A stretch of DNA of 64,000 nt from Mesorhizobium sp. M1E.F.Ca.ET.045.02.1.1 (GCF_003952485.1 NZ_CP034447.1:1302001-1366000); one strand, 5' to 3'; counted from the stretch's first letter, positions 1 through 9,218 are shown. Notes: generated by a model not told the origin, from the sequence alone. Program-made: numbers and translations.

Positions 1-40
1 CCGGCCCCGGCGGAGCGAATTCCCTCCTATCCAAGACCTA

Positions 41-74
41 AAAACAAAAAACCGGGCCCCAACGGCCCGGTTTT
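41..74 (-). terminator. Bidirectional intrinsic terminator downstream of the L,D-transpeptidase gene
   Basis: A 7-bp perfect GC stem (CCGGGCC at 52-58 with GGCCCGG at 64-70) closes a 5-nt loop. It is followed by TTTT on the plus strand and by a longer broken T run on the minus strand (complement of 41-51). The minus-strand gene ending at 144 reads towards it, so it most likely ends that transcript. Confidence 0.75.
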
Positions 75-143
75 CTGTTCTTGGACGTCTTGTTGTTGCC
101 TAGACGGTCCGCGCATGAATGCTTTTGTCCGCGGTCATCGTGA

Positions 144-761
144 TCACAACACGATGACCTTGGCCCCGACCGAGGTGCGGTCGTAGAGATCGATAATGTC
201 CTGGTTCATCAGGCGGATGCAGCCCGACGACATCGCCTTGCCGATCGAGAACCATTCCGGGCTGCCATGCAGGCGGTAGCCCATGTCGCCGCCCTTGTTG
301 AACAGATACATGGCGCGCGCGCCGAGCGGGTTCTTCAGGCCCGGCTCCATGCCGCCGGCGAACTTGGCGAGCTCGGGCTGGCGCCTGATCATCTGCGAAG
401 GCGGCGTCCAGGTCGGCCATTCGCGCTTCAGCGCGATATGGGCGGTGCCGTGCCATTCGAAGCCCTCGCGGCCGACGCCGATGCCATAGCGCATCGCCAT
501 GCCGTCACCCTCGATGAAGTAGAGGAACTTGTTCTGGGTGTCGACGATGATGGTGCCCGGCTTCTCCGAGGAGTCGTAGCGCACTTCCTGCCGGTGAAAG
601 CGCGCCGGCACCTTCTCGATCGGGACGCGCGGCAGCTGGTAGCCGGCGTCGGTCATCGCGCCATAGTTGTTGGTGAAGAGCTGCGAGCCGATCGTGCTGC
701 AGCCGCTGACCGCGGCCGAAAGCGCAAGAGCAGCGAGGATTGCAAGTGACTTCAAGCGCAT
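144..761 (-). CDS. L,D-transpeptidase (YkuD domain), predicted lipoprotein
   Basis: Predicted periplasmic enzyme that cross-links peptidoglycan stem peptides or anchors proteins to them through a catalytic cysteine. The start at MRLKSLAIL (761) gives 205 residues with a clean type II signal peptide. Its lipobox VSGC puts the lipidated Cys at 21; an upstream in-frame start would add eight residues before the signal. The YkuD domain fills the C-terminal two thirds and ends in the family motif HGSPEWFSIGKAMSSGCIRL, with His165 and Cys181 as the catalytic pair (SSGC replaces the common SHGC). The gene stands alone and is followed by a strong terminator. Family assignment is firm; its precise cell-wall role is inferred. 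Confidence 0.88.
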   Translation of the reverse strand: MRLKSLAILAALALSAAVSGCSTIGSQLFTNNYGAMTDAGYQLPRVPIEKVPARFHRQEVRYDSSEKPGTIIVDTQNKFLYFIEGDGMAMRYGIGVGREGFEWHGTAHIALKREWPTWTPPSQMIRRQPELAKFAGGMEPGLKNPLGARAMYLFNKGGDMGYRLHGSPEWFSIGKAMSSGCIRLMNQDIIDLYDRTSVGAKVIVL

Positions 762-986
762 GAATAGGTCCGACGCCCTGCCCAAATATCAGCGGCACGA
801 GTCGGCCGCCTTGTCGCCATCATTCATGCTGGCATTTCTTTTGCTTGCCAAGCGCGAGGTGCCTATATGCAAGGCTTTACCCGCCGGTAAGTGCCGAACT
901 GCGGCATTTCGGCAACAGGGCTGACAGGATTGTGAAGCAAAATCAATGGGGCCGCTCAAGGCCCATCGGAGACCAAGGAGTGCGCC

Positions 987-1376
987 ATGAATGTCGGTGA
1001 TGCCGCCGAGCGTTCCGGACTGCCGGCCAAGACCATACGCTATTATGAGGAGATCGGCCTGATCCGGCCTGCCAGGGCCGAGAACGGCTACCGCGATTAT
1101 TCCGGCGACGACGTCCACCGGCTGGCTTTCCTGCGCCGGGCGCGCAACCTCGGCTTTTCAATCGACGATTGCAGGCAGCTCATGGCGCTCTATCAGGATC
1201 GCGACCGCGCCAGCCACGACGTGCGCGAAATCGCCGCCGCCCATGTGAAGGCAATCGAGGAAAAGGTGCGCGAGCTGCAGTCGATGCGCGCGACGCTGCA
1301 GAAGCTGATCCACGCCTGCCATGGTGACGAACGGCCGGAGTGTCCGATTTTGGATGATATGGCGGGAGCGGCCTGA
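987..1376 (+). CDS. hmrR: MerR-family Cu(I)-responsive regulator (HmrR/CueR type)
   Basis: A 129-residue activator of the MerR family. The N-terminal winged helix contains the expected AKTIRYYEEIGLIRP segment (about residues 14-28). A dimerisation helix follows, and the C-terminal metal loop is CHGDERPEC, with two cysteines eight residues apart as in CueR/HmrR Cu(I) sensors, followed by PILDDM. Family knowledge says such proteins activate copper-efflux genes from promoters with a long spacer. No copper ATPase or chaperone is adjacent, so the target must lie elsewhere. The start has a GGAG-like site about 10 nt upstream (ccaaggagtgcgcc). The name follows rhizobial HmrR; cueR would be equivalent. 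Confidence 0.85.
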   Translation: MNVGDAAERSGLPAKTIRYYEEIGLIRPARAENGYRDYSGDDVHRLAFLRRARNLGFSIDDCRQLMALYQDRDRASHDVREIAAAHVKAIEEKVRELQSMRATLQKLIHACHGDERPECPILDDMAGAA

Positions 1377-1462
1377 GGCGCCGTGGCCAGAACCTGGACA
1401 AGTGTCCCATCCCTGTCTTAGCTCTCTGGCCAGCAACAACTCAGCGGCAGGAGTGCTTCACC

Positions 1463-1762
1463 GTGAAGGGATACTGGCTCATCGTCGGCACCGAGATTTC
1501 GGATCAGGAAGCGCAAGCCGAATACGCCAGGCTGTGGAAGCCTATCGGCGAGAAGTATCAGGCGCGCAGCAATCCCACCAAAGAGCCACCCTTGCTGGTA
1601 GAGGCGCGCGATGCCGGCCGGGTGGTTGTCGTCGAATTCCCGTCACTGGAAATGGCCAAGGCCTGCTACGACGACCCGGCCTACGACGAAGCCCGGCGGT
1701 TTGCGCTGCGGGCGTCAAACCGTGTCCTTCTCATCTTCGAAGGAGACCTCGGGGGAGCCTGA
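1463..1762 (+). CDS. DUF1330 family small protein
   Basis: A 99-residue protein of the DUF1330 family, which adopts a ferredoxin-like dimeric alpha/beta barrel fold. The family pattern is visible: an N-terminal strand (KGYWLIVGTEI), a central VVVVEFPS strand, then A-x-x-CYDDPAYDEARRFA, followed by a last strand LLIFEGDL. The start codon is GTG at 1463. No signal peptide or membrane segment is present. It lies 86 nt after hmrR in the same direction, so co-transcription is possible but not shown. The biochemical role of the family is unknown, and I do not propose one. Confidence 0.8.
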   Translation: MKGYWLIVGTEISDQEAQAEYARLWKPIGEKYQARSNPTKEPPLLVEARDAGRVVVVEFPSLEMAKACYDDPAYDEARRFALRASNRVLLIFEGDLGGA

Positions 1763-1847
1763 ATGAAGGGCTCTACAGTCGGGCACATACCCGTCTGACA
1801 ATACTCGCATTCATCCCTGTGACGGGACAGGACCAGTAAATTAAGTT

Positions 1848-2252
1848 CTAGCGCTCAGTCGTGATTGAGCCTGTGCCCATGGGCACGAAGAAGCAGGTCC
1901 ATCCGTATCTCTGATACGCCTCGAACTTCATATGTGGCGTGATCGTCCGGTAAAACGTCATCAAACGTTCGCAGATATGGTATCGGTCATCCGGCGCGGT
2001 CTGGACTCGCTCGCTTGGGATGAACCATTCCGCTTCCTGCGGTTCATTCATGTAGGTCGGGCGCGGCACCCTGACGTAATACCCATCCTTTGTCGCCCTG
2101 ACATCACTGGGGTCGATCGGGTGGCAATCCTTGCCCCCACAACAGTCATATCGCATAACAGGGTCAGCCTTGCCTGTGTACCAATCGTGAGCGTCTGCAT
2201 CGCCAACCAAGGCAAGCCAAACCCATGCGACGTGTCTTCCTCGGTGGTACAT
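1848..2252 (-). CDS. Hypothetical protein with paired-cysteine motif, possibly exported
   Basis: A 134-residue protein if it starts at MYHRGRHVAW; an in-frame start 24 nt upstream exists. The first 25 residues contain a short hydrophobic stretch (WVWLALVG) ending near DADAHDW, which may be a weak signal peptide. The motif RYDCCGGKDCHPI at about residues 34-46 looks like a metal- or disulfide-forming cysteine cluster. Further on are YYVRVPRP and a C-terminal aromatic segment with one more Cys. I do not recognise a named family with confidence. The flanking DNA looks less GC-rich than the neighbouring genes, which may point to later acquisition. Confidence 0.6.
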   Translation of the reverse strand: MYHRGRHVAWVWLALVGDADAHDWYTGKADPVMRYDCCGGKDCHPIDPSDVRATKDGYYVRVPRPTYMNEPQEAEWFIPSERVQTAPDDRYHICERLMTFYRTITPHMKFEAYQRYGWTCFFVPMGTGSITTER

Positions 2253-2400
2253 GGAAATCCCCTCGCATTTACGCATAACATATTAGTGATATCTAATCTT
2301 GGGCCCGAAGTCGCACTGTCGGCCGCATAGGTCCGTCGGGGTCCGTCAACCAGATAAGAAGCGGGTTCAAACCGTGAACAAAATCTGGCATGGTGCTGCC

Positions 2401-2901
2401 ATGCCTATCGTCTCCCCGATTCCCCTCAACCCGCTGATCGACGGCCGCCAGTCGGAGCGCGCCATGCTGGTGCGGCGCGGCGTACAGCGCTTGCTCCGCG
2501 AAATGGGCGCGCATGTGCTGCCGGAACTGTCGCTCGCCACCGGGCGCCGCGCCGACCTCGTCGCGCTGACCCGGCAGGGCGACATCTGGATCATCGAGAT
2601 CAAGTCCTCGATCGAGGATTTCCGCGTCGACCGCAAATGGCCGGACTATCGGCTGCATTCCGACCGCTTCTTCTTCGCCACCCATCCGGGCGTGCCGCAG
2701 GAGATCTTTCCGGAGGAATGCGGCTTCATCCTCTCCGACGGCTATGGCGCCGAGATCCTGCGCGATGCGCCGGAGCACCGCATGGCGGCCGCGACGCGCA
2801 AGGCGCTGATGCTCAGGATCGCCCGCGCCGGCGCTGCGCGCCTTCTGGCGGCGGAGCTTGCCGGTGTGGCGGTGCCGGCGCTGGACGGCGAGAGCGAGTA
2901 G
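2401..2901 (+). CDS. mmcB: MmcB family DNA repair protein
   Basis: A 166-residue protein of the MmcB family (formerly DUF1052), a PD-(D/E)XK nuclease-like fold linked to mitomycin C damage repair in Caulobacter. The core nuclease-like signature is visible: RRADLVALTRQGDIWIIEIK, giving D...E-x-K, followed by SSIEDFRVDRKWPDY, which is typical of the family. I chose ATG 2401 (MPIVSPIP); the open frame extends upstream but without family-like sequence. The gene is followed by a palindromic element shared with the convergent nhaA. In Caulobacter the homologue is SOS-regulated; no clear LexA box was found here. Confidence 0.85.
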   Translation: MPIVSPIPLNPLIDGRQSERAMLVRRGVQRLLREMGAHVLPELSLATGRRADLVALTRQGDIWIIEIKSSIEDFRVDRKWPDYRLHSDRFFFATHPGVPQEIFPEECGFILSDGYGAEILRDAPEHRMAAATRKALMLRIARAGAARLLAAELAGVAVPALDGESE

Positions 2902-2910
2902 CGCCCAGTT

Positions 2911-3121
2911 CCTCGCCCCACGCAGTGGGGAGAGGTGGCCCGGCCAAGCCGGGACGGAGAGGGGTCAGCGCGGCGTCTGGGAGTTGTCTCGAAGCCTCTA
3001 TGAGCTTCGTATCGCGGCTGGTCTTATGCCCTTCTTGCGCCGGGGTTTGGCGTCGCGGAGGGCGTCCCCCGCTCCGTCCCGGCTTCGCCGGGCCACCCCC
3101 CCGCCTTCGCGGGGGCGAGGA
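2911..3121. repeat. Two-unit palindromic intergenic element (copy A)
   Basis: A left unit (about 2911-2966) carries a short inner palindrome around CCCCACGCAGTGGGG followed by GGCCCGGCCAAGCCGGGACGG. A right unit (about 3064-3121) carries the related sequence in inverse orientation (CCGTCCCGGCTTCGCCGGGCC, then a CCCCCGCCTTCGCGGGGG palindrome). About 97 nt separate them. The transcript could fold into several strong hairpins between the convergent mmcB and nhaA. Related elements occur at 7555, 14412 and 24222. Confidence 0.75.
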
Positions 3122-3145
3122 AAACGGGCGGCGTTGCGGCCTGGC

Positions 3146-4333
3146 CTACTCCACTTCCTCCTCCTCACCTGCCGCCGGCGCCGTGAGCAGCACGGCGGCG
3201 CCGAACAGCGCGGCAATCAGCGAACCCGCGAGGATGCCGACCTTCACCGCGTCCTGAAGCGCTGCGTCACCGGCGAAGGCGAGCAGGCCGATGAACAGGC
3301 TCATGGTGAAGCCGATGCCGCACAGAAGCGAAATGCCAAGCATATGCAGCCAGCCGGAATTGACCGGCAGGTCGGCGAGGCCGAGCCGAATGGCGATGGC
3401 CGAGGAGCCGAAGACGCCGACCAGCTTGCCGACAACGAGGCCGGCGGCGACGCCCAGCGTCAGCGGCTCGACGAGCGCGGCGACGCTCAGGCCGCCGAGC
3501 GAGACGCCGGCATTGGCGAAGCCGAAGATCGGGATGACGATGAAGGGCACGAGCTTGTGCAGGCCATGTTCCAGCCGGTGCAGCGGCGAATGCTCGACAT
3601 CGTGGCCGATGCCGGGCGAGCGCTCGAGCGGAATGGTGAGCGCCAGCGCCACGCCGGCCAACGTGGCATGCACGCCCGACTTCAGCACCAGCACCCACAG
3701 CAGCGCGCCGATCACGAGATAGGGCACGAGATTCATCACGCGCACGCGGTTGAGCGCGATCAGCACGGCGATGGCCGCGAAGGCCGCCGCCAGATAGGCG
3801 AGCGACAGGCCGCTGGTATAAAACAAAGCAATGATGATGACGGCGCCGAGATCGTCGATGATGGCCAAGGCGGTGAGGAACACTTTCAGCGACGCCGGCA
3901 CCCGGCTGCCGAGCAGCGAGAGCACGCCGAGTGCGAAGGCGATGTCGGTGGCGGTCGGGATCGCCCAGCCGGACAGCGCCGCCGGACTGTCGCGGTTGAT
4001 CAAGACATAGACCAGCGCCGGAACCAGCATGCCGCCGGCGGCGGCGATGCCGGGCAGCACGCGGCGAGGCCAGGTCGAGAGCTGGCCGTCCAGCATCTCG
4101 CGCTTGATCTCGAGGCCGACCAGCAGGAAGAACACCGCCATCAGCCCGTCATTGATCCAATGCGAGACGCTGAGCGGTCCGAGATAGCCGTGGAGGACGG
4201 CGAAATAGGTTTCGGAGAGCGGCGAGTTGGCGACGATCAGAGCCAGCGCCGCTGCCGCCATCAGGATGATGCCGCCGGCCGCCTCGCCGTCGAGGAATTC
4301 ACGAAGGATCGATCTCGGCCGCTCGTCGCGCAT
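3146..4333 (-). CDS. nhaA: Na+/H+ antiporter NhaA
   Basis: A 395-residue inner-membrane antiporter that exchanges cytoplasmic Na+ for external protons. The N-terminus [21 protein letters not shown], the helix with GLEIKREM, and the unwound-helix segment [17 protein letters not shown] (containing the paired Asp region of the ion site) are all characteristic of NhaA. Length matches the family (about 390). About 11-12 hydrophobic segments are visible, and the C-terminus ends in an acidic GEEEEVE tail. The gene is 78 nt downstream of actR on the same strand but is probably a separate unit. The call is secure at family level. Confidence 0.95.
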   Translation of the reverse strand: MRDERPRSILREFLDGEAAGGIILMAAAALALIVANSPLSETYFAVLHGYLGPLSVSHWINDGLMAVFFLLVGLEIKREMLDGQLSTWPRRVLPGIAAAGGMLVPALVYVLINRDSPAALSGWAIPTATDIAFALGVLSLLGSRVPASLKVFLTALAIIDDLGAVIIIALFYTSGLSLAYLAAAFAAIAVLIALNRVRVMNLVPYLVIGALLWVLVLKSGVHATLAGVALALTIPLERSPGIGHDVEHSPLHRLEHGLHKLVPFIVIPIFGFANAGVSLGGLSVAALVEPLTLGVAAGLVVGKLVGVFGSSAIAIRLGLADLPVNSGWLHMLGISLLCGIGFTMSLFIGLLAFAGDAALQDAVKVGILAGSLIAALFGAAVLLTAPAAGEEEEVE

Positions 4334-4411
4334 ATCGCCTCCGTCACACGGCCAACGGGCCGGAATCCTGTTGTCGGATGATGCGTAAGCGTCTTTGGCG
4401 ACGCAAGCGTG

Positions 4412-4975
4412 TTAACGCGGCGCGCGCTTGGCGAGGATACGCTGCAAGGTGCGGCGATGCATGTTGAGCCGGCGCGCGGTCTCGGAGACGTTGCGGTCGC
4501 ACATTTCATAGACGCGCTGGATGTGTTCCCAGCGCACGCGGTCGGCCGACATAGGGTTTTCGGGCGGCGCCGCGCGCTCGCCGGCGGTGCGGGTGAGCGC
4601 GGCGAAGACGTCGTCGGCGTCGGCCGGCTTCGACAGATAGTCGACGGCGCCGAGCTTCACCGCCGTCACCGCGGTGGCGATGTTGCCATAGCCGGTCAGG
4701 ATGATGGTGCGGGAATCGTCGCGCTTCTCGCGGATGGCGGCGACCACGTCGAGGCCGTTGCCGTCGCCGAGGCGCATGTCGACCACCGCATAGGCGGGCG
4801 GACGGGCGCGCGCCTTGGCGACGGCCTCCTCCACGCTCTCCGCCGTCTCGACCGCGAAGCCCCTGGTTTCCATGGCGCGGGCAAGCCGGGTGAGGAACGG
4901 CTTGTCGTCGTCGACGATCAGCAACGAGGTGTCCTCGCCCTCAACCATTGCGCCGGTGGGTTCTTCTGCGCTCAT
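4412..4975 (-). CDS. actR: Redox response regulator ActR/RegA
   Basis: A 187-residue response regulator. The receiver domain (residues about 15-130) has the acidic pocket IVDDD, phospho-acceptor Asp66 in VVDMRLGDGNGLDVV, and the conserved Thr and Lys in ILTGYG and YLSKPAD. A short proline-containing linker leads to a Fis-type helix-turn-helix at the C-terminus (NVSETARRLNMHRRTLQRIL), nearly invariant in RegA/PrrA/ActR proteins. Homologues control redox-responsive genes for respiration, nitrogen and carbon fixation, and in Sinorhizobium acid tolerance. Its cognate kinase gene lies 105 nt upstream on the same strand. Assignment is firm. Confidence 0.95.
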   Translation of the reverse strand: MSAEEPTGAMVEGEDTSLLIVDDDKPFLTRLARAMETRGFAVETAESVEEAVAKARARPPAYAVVDMRLGDGNGLDVVAAIREKRDDSRTIILTGYGNIATAVTAVKLGAVDYLSKPADADDVFAALTRTAGERAAPPENPMSADRVRWEHIQRVYEMCDRNVSETARRLNMHRRTLQRILAKRAPR

Positions 4976-5080
4976 TTCGTCAGCATCCTACTGCCTTACT
5001 TTTACGCAGATACAATTCCGCAACAGCATTGTCCAATTTTTACAGCCGGCAACAAAGCTGCCATGCGGCAAACGCAAGGC

Positions 5081-6406
5081 TCAGGCGTTGTCGAACATGG
5101 TCCCCGACAGCTGCTGGGGATTGAGAAAGACGCTGCGCGGCCAGGTGATCTGCACCACCGCGCCCTCGCCGAGCCCGCTCGAATTGCGGAAGTCGAGCGT
5201 CGCGCCGGAACGCTCCAGCAAGGTCTTGGCGATGAACAGCCCGAGGCCAAGGCCGCCGCCGGCCTCGGTCCCCTGGCGTGTCGACATATAGGGCTCGCCG
5301 ATGCGGTCGATGATCTCCGGCGGGAAGCCTGGTCCGTCGTCGGTGATGGAAAAGGAAACCTCGGTCTCATCCCAGTTCCAGCCGATGGTGACGGTCTTCT
5401 TGGCGAAGTCGACGGCGTTCTCGACCAGGTTGCCGAGCCCGTAGATGACGCCGGGGCTGCGCTGCCCGACCGGCTCCGGGCCGATGCGCTCGCCGGGACG
5501 TAGCCGGATCGAGATGCCGAAATCGCGGTGCGGCGCCGTCACCTCCTCGACCAGCGAGGTCAGCGGCAGGCGCGACAGGTGCGCCTCGCCTTCCGAGGAC
5601 AGGCTGGTCAGCCGCTTCAGGATCTCGCGGCAACGCTCGCTCTGCGAGCGTAAGAGCTTCACGTCCTCGCCGAATTTCGGATCCTTGCCGAGCGCCTTTT
5701 CCATTTCCTTGGCGACGACCGTGATGGTGGCCAGAGGCGTGCCGAGCTCGTGCGCGGCTGCCGCCGCGAGCCCGTCCAGCGCGGAAAGATGCTGCTCGCG
5801 CTGCAGCACCAGCTCGGTGGCGGCGAGCGCATTGGCGAGCAGGCGCGCCTCCGCCGCGACGCGGAAAGCGTAGATGGCGGTGAAGGCGATCGAGGCGAAC
5901 ACGGCCATCCACATGCCGGCGACATAAATGAACGGCATCGGCAGCGGCGCATTCTCGTACCAGGGCAGTGGCAGATGGAAGAACACCAGCAGCGTTGCCG
6001 CCACGATGACCAGCACGCCGAGCATCGCCGTGAAGCGCAGCGGCAGCGACGCGGCGGAGATGACCACCGGCACGGAGAGCAGGACCGAGAACGGATTGGT
6101 CAGGCCGCCGGTCATGTAGAGCAGCCCGGCGAGCTGCAGGCTGTCGAAAGTCAGGATGGCGAAGGCCGCGAGCGGACCCAGCCGGTGCGCCGCCGGATAG
6201 CGGAAGGTCAGCCAGAGGTTCATCCAGGCCGAGCAGGCGATGAGCGCGAAGCACATCGAGACCGGCAGCGGGAATTTCAGCCCGTAGGCGACGACGAGCA
6301 CCGCAATGCTCTGGCCGACGATGGCGAGCCAGCGCAGGCGGATCAGCGTGTTGAGCCGCAGCCGCTGGCTCTGCTGGGAATCGGGCGCGCGCAGAATGTT
6401 GATCAT
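5081..6406 (-). CDS. actS: Redox sensor histidine kinase ActS/RegB
   Basis: A 441-residue membrane kinase. Six hydrophobic segments occupy residues about 25-185. The quinone-binding heptad GGLTNPF of the RegB/PrrB family is at residues 100-106. The H-box AAHELGTPLATI gives phospho-acceptor His219. The redox-active cysteine equivalent to RegB Cys265 is Cys259 in SQSERCREIL. N, G1 and G2 boxes (NLVENAVDF, DDGPGFP, GGGLGLGLFI) form the ATP site. It should phosphorylate ActR, the adjacent downstream gene. All diagnostic redox-sensing residues are present, so it looks functional. Confidence 0.95.
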   Translation of the reverse strand: MINILRAPDSQQSQRLRLNTLIRLRWLAIVGQSIAVLVVAYGLKFPLPVSMCFALIACSAWMNLWLTFRYPAAHRLGPLAAFAILTFDSLQLAGLLYMTGGLTNPFSVLLSVPVVISAASLPLRFTAMLGVLVIVAATLLVFFHLPLPWYENAPLPMPFIYVAGMWMAVFASIAFTAIYAFRVAAEARLLANALAATELVLQREQHLSALDGLAAAAAHELGTPLATITVVAKEMEKALGKDPKFGEDVKLLRSQSERCREILKRLTSLSSEGEAHLSRLPLTSLVEEVTAPHRDFGISIRLRPGERIGPEPVGQRSPGVIYGLGNLVENAVDFAKKTVTIGWNWDETEVSFSITDDGPGFPPEIIDRIGEPYMSTRQGTEAGGGLGLGLFIAKTLLERSGATLDFRNSSGLGEGAVVQITWPRSVFLNPQQLSGTMFDNA

Positions 6407-6595
6407 GACTTACGATTATAGCCGCAGGAGGGTGAGCGCTAGTAGCGCTGTGAAGGTGACTTACCCGGTTGGCAGCCCGGTGTTTCACCGTTCGTCTCGG
6501 TTCAACATCATGAACATTCGGGATTGGCCGAGGCCCCTCGCGACTTCGTCATCCACGGGCGGAGCGATGAGCGTCTGCGCCAATTCTGCGCAAGG

Positions 6596-9166
6596 CTACG
6601 TCCCCCGCGGCTTGGCACGGCTGGTGGCCGCCGCCAGCAGCGGGTTTTCCGGCCAGACATGTTTCGGATAACGGCCGCGCATGTCGGTGCGCACATCCGC
6701 CCAGGAGCCGCGCCAGAAGCCGGGGAGGTCGCGCGTCGTCTGGATCGGGCGATGCGCCGGCGACAAGAGTTCGAGCGTCAGCGGCACCGTGCCGCCCGCG
6801 ATCGCCGGATGGCGGTCGAGGCCGAACAGCTCCTGCACGCGGATGGCCAGCACCGGCCATTCGCCGTCATAGCGGATCGGCACGTGGCTGCCCGAGGGCG
6901 CGCCGAAATGGGTCGGCGCCAACGCATCGACCTTGCGCTGCAGGTCGTGCGGAACCAGCGACATCAGTCCCGCCGCGAGCACGCTCGGCTTGATCGCCGC
7001 GAAAGAGGCGTCGCCAGCGAGGAAGGGCAGCAACCAGTCGTCGAGGCGGTCGAGCAGCGCCTGGTCCGAGACATCGGGCCAAGGTGCGCCGAGGCCGCGA
7101 TTGAGCCAGCCCAGCCGCTGGCGCAGCGTCTCTCCCCCCTTGCCCCAGTCGAGCAGTGACAGGCCGTGCTCGCGCAGGGCATCCAGGATGGCGCGATCCG
7201 CATCGGCGCCCGAAGGCGCCGGCAGCATGCGCTCGGAAAGCGTGATGGCGCCAAGCCGCGCGATCTCGCGCACGCGCACGGCACGCCGTTCGCGATCGAA
7301 GCTGGCTTCTCGTTTCGTCTCGATTCGGTCGGCGAGCGCCGCGCGGAAATCGGCCTCGTCGACGGGCGCGGCGGCGGTGATGCGGGCGTTCTGCGCCTTG
7401 CCCTGCAGGTCGGCGACGACCAGCCAGGTCTCGCCGGCCAACGGATCGGCGGCATCGACCGTCGCACCGGAACCATTGGCGAGCACGAAGCGGCCGCGCT
7501 CGCCGCGCGCCCTGGCGATGCGATCCGGCCAGGCATGGATGAGGAGAGCGCCGGCGCTACCCTCCCCCTTGTGGGGAAGGTCGAGCCGCGCAGCGGATCG
7601 GGGTGGGGTCGGTTCGGGCACGCTACCAGCGACCCCACCCCGTCGATCACGCTGAGCGTCGCTCAGCGCGCTCGCCAACCCTCCCCTCGAGGGGGAGGGT
7701 TTGGCCAGGCGCTCGGCGAGCTGTCGGGCAGCGTTGGCGCGCGGGGATTTTTCGGTGCGAAAGCGCATCAGCCGCCGCTCCAGGTCGGCGCTGTCGCCGC
7801 CCAGCCCGCGCTCGGTGAGCAGCACGGCAAGCGTCGCCGCTTCGAGCGCCTGCCCAGCCTTTGCCGCTTCCGCCACCATATGCGCCAGCCGCACCGGCAG
7901 CGCCAATTTGCGCATCGCCGCGCCCGCTTCGGTCAACCGGCCAGCGTCATCTATGGCGTGCAGCGCCTTAAGCAGAACCCTCGCCTCGTTGAGCGCAGGC
8001 GCCGGCGGCGGGTCGAGAAAGGCCAGGCTCGACGGATCGGCGACGCCGAAGGCGGCGCAGTCTAGCAGCAGGCCGGAAAGGTCGGCCTCGAGGATTTCCG
8101 GCGGCGTGAAGGCGGGAAGCGCAGCCGTCTGCTCGGCGCGCCACAGCCGGATGGCGACGCCGGGTTGGGTGCGGCCGGCGCGGCCGGCACGCTGGTCGGC
8201 GGAAGCCTTGCTGACGCGCACCGTCTCCAGCCTGGTCAGGCCGCTGGCCGGCTCGTAGCGCGGCAGGCGCGACAGGCCGGAATCGATGACGACACGCACG
8301 CCGTCGATGGTGATCGAGGTCTCGGCGATCGAGGTCGCCAGCACCACCTTGCGGCGGCCGGCTGGGGCCGGCTTGATCGCGGCGTCCTGCGTTCTGTTGT
8401 CGAGCTGACCGTAGAGCGGGACGATATCGGTGTCGGCCGCGACATTGCCCAGAAGCCGTTCGGCCGTGCGCTCGATCTCGCGCTGTCCAGGCAGGAAGGC
8501 GAGCACGCTGCCCTGCTCGGTGGCGAGAGTGGAACGGACCGCCTTGGCTATCGCGTCCTCGATGGCCACGCCCGCCGACCGCTCGTCGTAGCGGATCTCG
8601 ATGGGATAAGCGCGGCCTTCGCTTTCGATCACCGGGGCTCCGGCCAGGAGTTTTGCGACGCGCGCGCCGTCGAGCGTCGCCGACATGACCAGCAGGCGCA
8701 GATCGGGCCGCAGCGCGCCCTGGACATCGAGCGCCAGCGCGAGGCCGAAATCGCCGTCGAGCGAGCGCTCGTGGAATTCGTCGAAGATCAGCGCCGAAAC
8801 GCCCGGCAGTTCCGGATCGTCGAGGATCATGCGGGAGAGCACGCCCTCGGTGACGACAAGGACTTTTGTCCGCGCCGAGGTGCGGTTCTCCATGCGCATC
8901 GCATAACCGACGGTGCCGCCAGGCTCCTCGCCGAGCAGCTCGGCCATGCGGCGGGCGGCGGCGCGGGCCGCCAGCCGGCGCGGCTCGAGCAGCACGATCT
9001 TGCGGTCCCCTAGCCAAGGCGCGTCGAGCAGGGCCAGCGGCACCAGCGTCGTCTTGCCGGCGCCGGGCGGCGCCACCAGCACGGCGCCGTTGCGCTCGGC
9101 GAGCGCGGCGCCCAGCGCCGCCAGCACGGCGGATACCGGGAGTTCCGGCAGCGATCCTGTCTTCAT
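6596..9166 (-). CDS. hrpB: ATP-dependent helicase HrpB with an in-frame repeat insertion
   Basis: An 856-residue DEAH-box helicase. Motif I is APPGAGKTT at about residues 32-40, motif II is DEFH at 129-132, motif III is SAT, and motif VI is QRAGRAGR. The C-terminal half carries the HrpB-specific region. The family is usually about 820 residues. The extra length lies at about residues 490-537, which are low-complexity and proline/arginine-rich (KPSPSRGGLAS to LDLPHKGEG). That segment is encoded by a palindromic element of the same type found between genes elsewhere in this window, read in frame without a stop. Its in vivo role is not known for most bacteria. Confidence 0.93.
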   Translation of the reverse strand: MKTGSLPELPVSAVLAALGAALAERNGAVLVAPPGAGKTTLVPLALLDAPWLGDRKIVLLEPRRLAARAAARRMAELLGEEPGGTVGYAMRMENRTSARTKVLVVTEGVLSRMILDDPELPGVSALIFDEFHERSLDGDFGLALALDVQGALRPDLRLLVMSATLDGARVAKLLAGAPVIESEGRAYPIEIRYDERSAGVAIEDAIAKAVRSTLATEQGSVLAFLPGQREIERTAERLLGNVAADTDIVPLYGQLDNRTQDAAIKPAPAGRRKVVLATSIAETSITIDGVRVVIDSGLSRLPRYEPASGLTRLETVRVSKASADQRAGRAGRTQPGVAIRLWRAEQTAALPAFTPPEILEADLSGLLLDCAAFGVADPSSLAFLDPPPAPALNEARVLLKALHAIDDAGRLTEAGAAMRKLALPVRLAHMVAEAAKAGQALEAATLAVLLTERGLGGDSADLERRLMRFRTEKSPRANAARQLAERLAKPSPSRGGLASALSDAQRDRRGGVAGSVPEPTPPRSAARLDLPHKGEGSAGALLIHAWPDRIARARGERGRFVLANGSGATVDAADPLAGETWLVVADLQGKAQNARITAAAPVDEADFRAALADRIETKREASFDRERRAVRVREIARLGAITLSERMLPAPSGADADRAILDALREHGLSLLDWGKGGETLRQRLGWLNRGLGAPWPDVSDQALLDRLDDWLLPFLAGDASFAAIKPSVLAAGLMSLVPHDLQRKVDALAPTHFGAPSGSHVPIRYDGEWPVLAIRVQELFGLDRHPAIAGGTVPLTLELLSPAHRPIQTTRDLPGFWRGSWADVRTDMRGRYPKHVWPENPLLAAATSRAKPRGT
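7555..7702. repeat. Two-unit palindromic element inside the hrpB coding sequence (copy B)
   Basis: The segment has a left unit with CCCTCCCCCTTGTGGGGAAGG and GGGTGGGGTCG, and an inverse right unit with CGACCCCACCCCGTC and CCCTCCCCTCGAGGGGGAGGG. This is the layout seen in the intergenic copies at 2911, 14412 and 24222. It is translated in frame as part of HrpB and adds roughly 45 residues. Confidence 0.75.
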
Positions 9167-9218
9167 GCCGCCCGCATATCAGCGGCCGTACACGGTACGC
9201 AACCAGTCCTGGAATTGC

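Noticed and set aside
2858..4381. Long open frame antisense to nhaA (about 500 codons)
   Set aside because: Composition is dominated by Arg, Gln, Asp and Glu typical of the reverse frame of a GC-rich gene, and the opposite strand encodes an unmistakable NhaA.
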